Assembly: GCA_039679805.1 (NCBI GenBank)
Contig: JBDKUD010000250.1
Location: 1 to 5,838 of the forward strand
Source: JBDKUD01 sp039679805
GTDB lineage: Bacteria > Bacillota > Syntrophomonadia > Syntrophomonadales > Syntrophomonadaceae
Length of the DNA stretch: 5,838 bases
Reading direction: 5' to 3'
Positions within the stretch are counted from its first letter, which is position 1, and every line of letters starts with the position of its first letter. The notes below the pieces were generated by a model that ran no database searches, was not told the DNA's origin, and saw only the letters and a program-made list of their open reading frames with translations. The translations under genes and the position numbers were made by a program. This document shows positions 4,734-5,838 of the stretch, in pieces.

Positions 4734-5838
4734 ATGATTTCAGGTAATGACAACAAAATGCAGAATCTTGATTTAACAAAGATATGGGAACGTTTCATTG
4801 TTAACGGAAAAGAGGATTCGGACTTAGTAAGACCTGAAATACTTAAGTCATGGCAAAGATGTTATAAAGCCAAGGTTGATCCTTATGATGGGACTAGCCA
4901 CCTGATACTGAAACAGCACGAGCTAGATCAGTTACGGGATGAACAAGCTGGTCTTATAGAAATTGCCTGGCATTTTATGGTTAAGCTTTATGAGTTTGTA
5001 GCCGGTTCGGGATTTATAGTTTTGTTGTCAGATGAACGTGGTTTCATTATGAACAGTATTGGAGATTATGATATTCTGGATAATGCCGCCAAGGTAAAAT
5101 TAATGATCGGCGCCGGATGGATGGAAGAGGAAGCAGGTACCAACGGTATAGGAACGGCATTGAAACTTATGAAGCCAATTCAGGTATCAGGCCAGGAACA
5201 TTACTGTAAAAAGCTGCACTCCTGGACGTGCTCAGCTTCTCCCATTTTTAATGATGATGGCCAGATTATTGGTGCTTTGCAAATGTCGGGGCCTTCCAGT
5301 GCAGTTCACCTGCATACTTTGGGTATGGTTGTAGCTGCGGTAGAAGCAATCAAGGACCAAATCAGGGTAAGAAAGAAAAACCAGGAATTAACAGTGCTTA
5401 ACAGCAGTTTGCAGAATATTTTTGAGACCATGTCTGATGGGGCGGTTATATTAAACCGACAAGGGATCATTAACCAGGTTAACCCGGTTGCGGAACAGAT
5501 ACTGGGCTTTAACTTAAAAGGCAGGTCTATAGACTATTTGTTTGGCAACGCCCAAAAAACCTACGATGTTCTGGAAAAAGGTCAATCTTATACAGATGTT
5601 GAGTTTAGGATGGATACGGGAATGAGAAATTTCCATTGCCTGGTAACCGGGAAACCGATCAAGGACGAAAAAGGGGAGGTTACCGGGGCGGTTATATTTT
5701 TCAATTCTATAAATAAGGTAAAGAAACTTATAAATCGTTTTAGCGGTGCTCAAGCTTCCTTTCATTTTGATGATATTATCGGTAACAGCCAAAAGTTGCG
5801 GGAAGCAATACAAGTGGCAGAACAAGCCGCTTCTAATG
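4734..5838 (+). CDS. sigma-54-dependent transcriptional activator, AcoR-like, 3' part missing
   Basis: The open frame runs from ATG 4734 off the end of the window: 368 residues are visible and no stop is reached. Residues 33-43 (RPEILKSWQRC) are the N-terminal motif typical of AcoR-type enhancer-binding proteins. A GAF-like domain follows at about 70-210, with the family signature EEEAGTNGIGTAL (131-143), EHYCKKLHSWTCSASPI (155-171) and IIGALQMSG (178-186). A PAS domain lies at about 226-330 (IFETMSDGAVILNRQGIINQ onward). FDDIIGNSQKLREAI (345-359) is the start of the AAA+ ATPase. The Walker motifs, the GAFTGA sigma-54 contact loop and the Fis-type DNA-binding domain would follow beyond 5838. 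Such proteins activate sigma-54 promoters in response to a small molecule or redox signal sensed by GAF/PAS. Founding relatives act in acetoin catabolism, but the signal here is unknown. GGGAG nine bases upstream supports the start. Likely targets are the divergent aminotransferase or genes to the right. Confidence 0.92.
   Translation, partial: MISGNDNKMQNLDLTKIWERFIVNGKEDSDLVRPEILKSWQRCYKAKVDPYDGTSHLILKQHELDQLRDEQAGLIEIAWHFMVKLYEFVAGSGFIVLLSDERGFIMNSIGDYDILDNAAKVKLMIGAGWMEEEAGTNGIGTALKLMKPIQVSGQEHYCKKLHSWTCSASPIFNDDGQIIGALQMSGPSSAVHLHTLGMVVAAVEAIKDQIRVRKKNQELTVLNSSLQNIFETMSDGAVILNRQGIINQVNPVAEQILGFNLKGRSIDYLFGNAQKTYDVLEKGQSYTDVEFRMDTGMRNFHCLVTGKPIKDEKGEVTGAVIFFNSINKVKKLINRFSGAQASFHFDDIIGNSQKLREAIQVAEQAASN

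Overview
The window looks like a chromosomal segment of a low-to-medium GC Gram-positive bacterium of the Clostridia, perhaps near the Syntrophomonas/Desulfotomaculum-type anaerobes. The evidence is strong AGGAG-type ribosome binding sites, a Gram-positive (Bacillus-type) LexA operator, a soluble clostridial-style chemoreceptor and an AcoR-type enhancer-binding protein. The lineage is an inference from style, not a proven placement. Apart from the probable tip of a dispersed repeat at the left edge and a hairpin repeat near 3330, no mobile element, CRISPR array, tRNA or rRNA is visible.

Layout. Bases 1-298 hold no convincing gene. They carry a short open frame that may be a gene remnant, then a perfect LexA-type dyad (184-197) overlapping the -35 position of an extended -10 promoter. 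That promoter serves a complete DUF763-family gene (308-1534, +). A terminator follows (1573-1607). The rest of the 610-base gap to 2144 holds no long gene but contains several structured elements: a possible pseudoknot/terminator (1625-1680), a dyad, a 16-codon ORF with a ribosome binding site, a candidate promoter, and tandem hairpins in the probable leader of the next gene. A soluble methyl-accepting chemotaxis protein with two tandem sensor modules occupies 2145-3296 (+). It converges on a class I/II PLP aminotransferase (3377-4531, -), with a GGGGACAT hairpin between them. Divergent from the aminotransferase across 202 bases is the 5' part of a sigma-54-dependent activator (4734 to the window edge, +) with GAF and PAS sensor domains and the first residues of its AAA+ domain.

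How the genes may work together. There is no multi-gene operon. The aminotransferase and activator share a divergent promoter region, so the regulator may control the enzyme, but no good sigma-54 promoter is visible between them. The most interesting unit is the DUF763 gene. It has a LexA-type box on its promoter, a helix-hairpin-helix-like GVGP motif, and a C-terminal QPSLF that fits the bacterial sliding-clamp-binding consensus. Together these suggest an uncharacterised DNA-damage-response protein acting at the replication fork. This is a hypothesis built from sequence signals.
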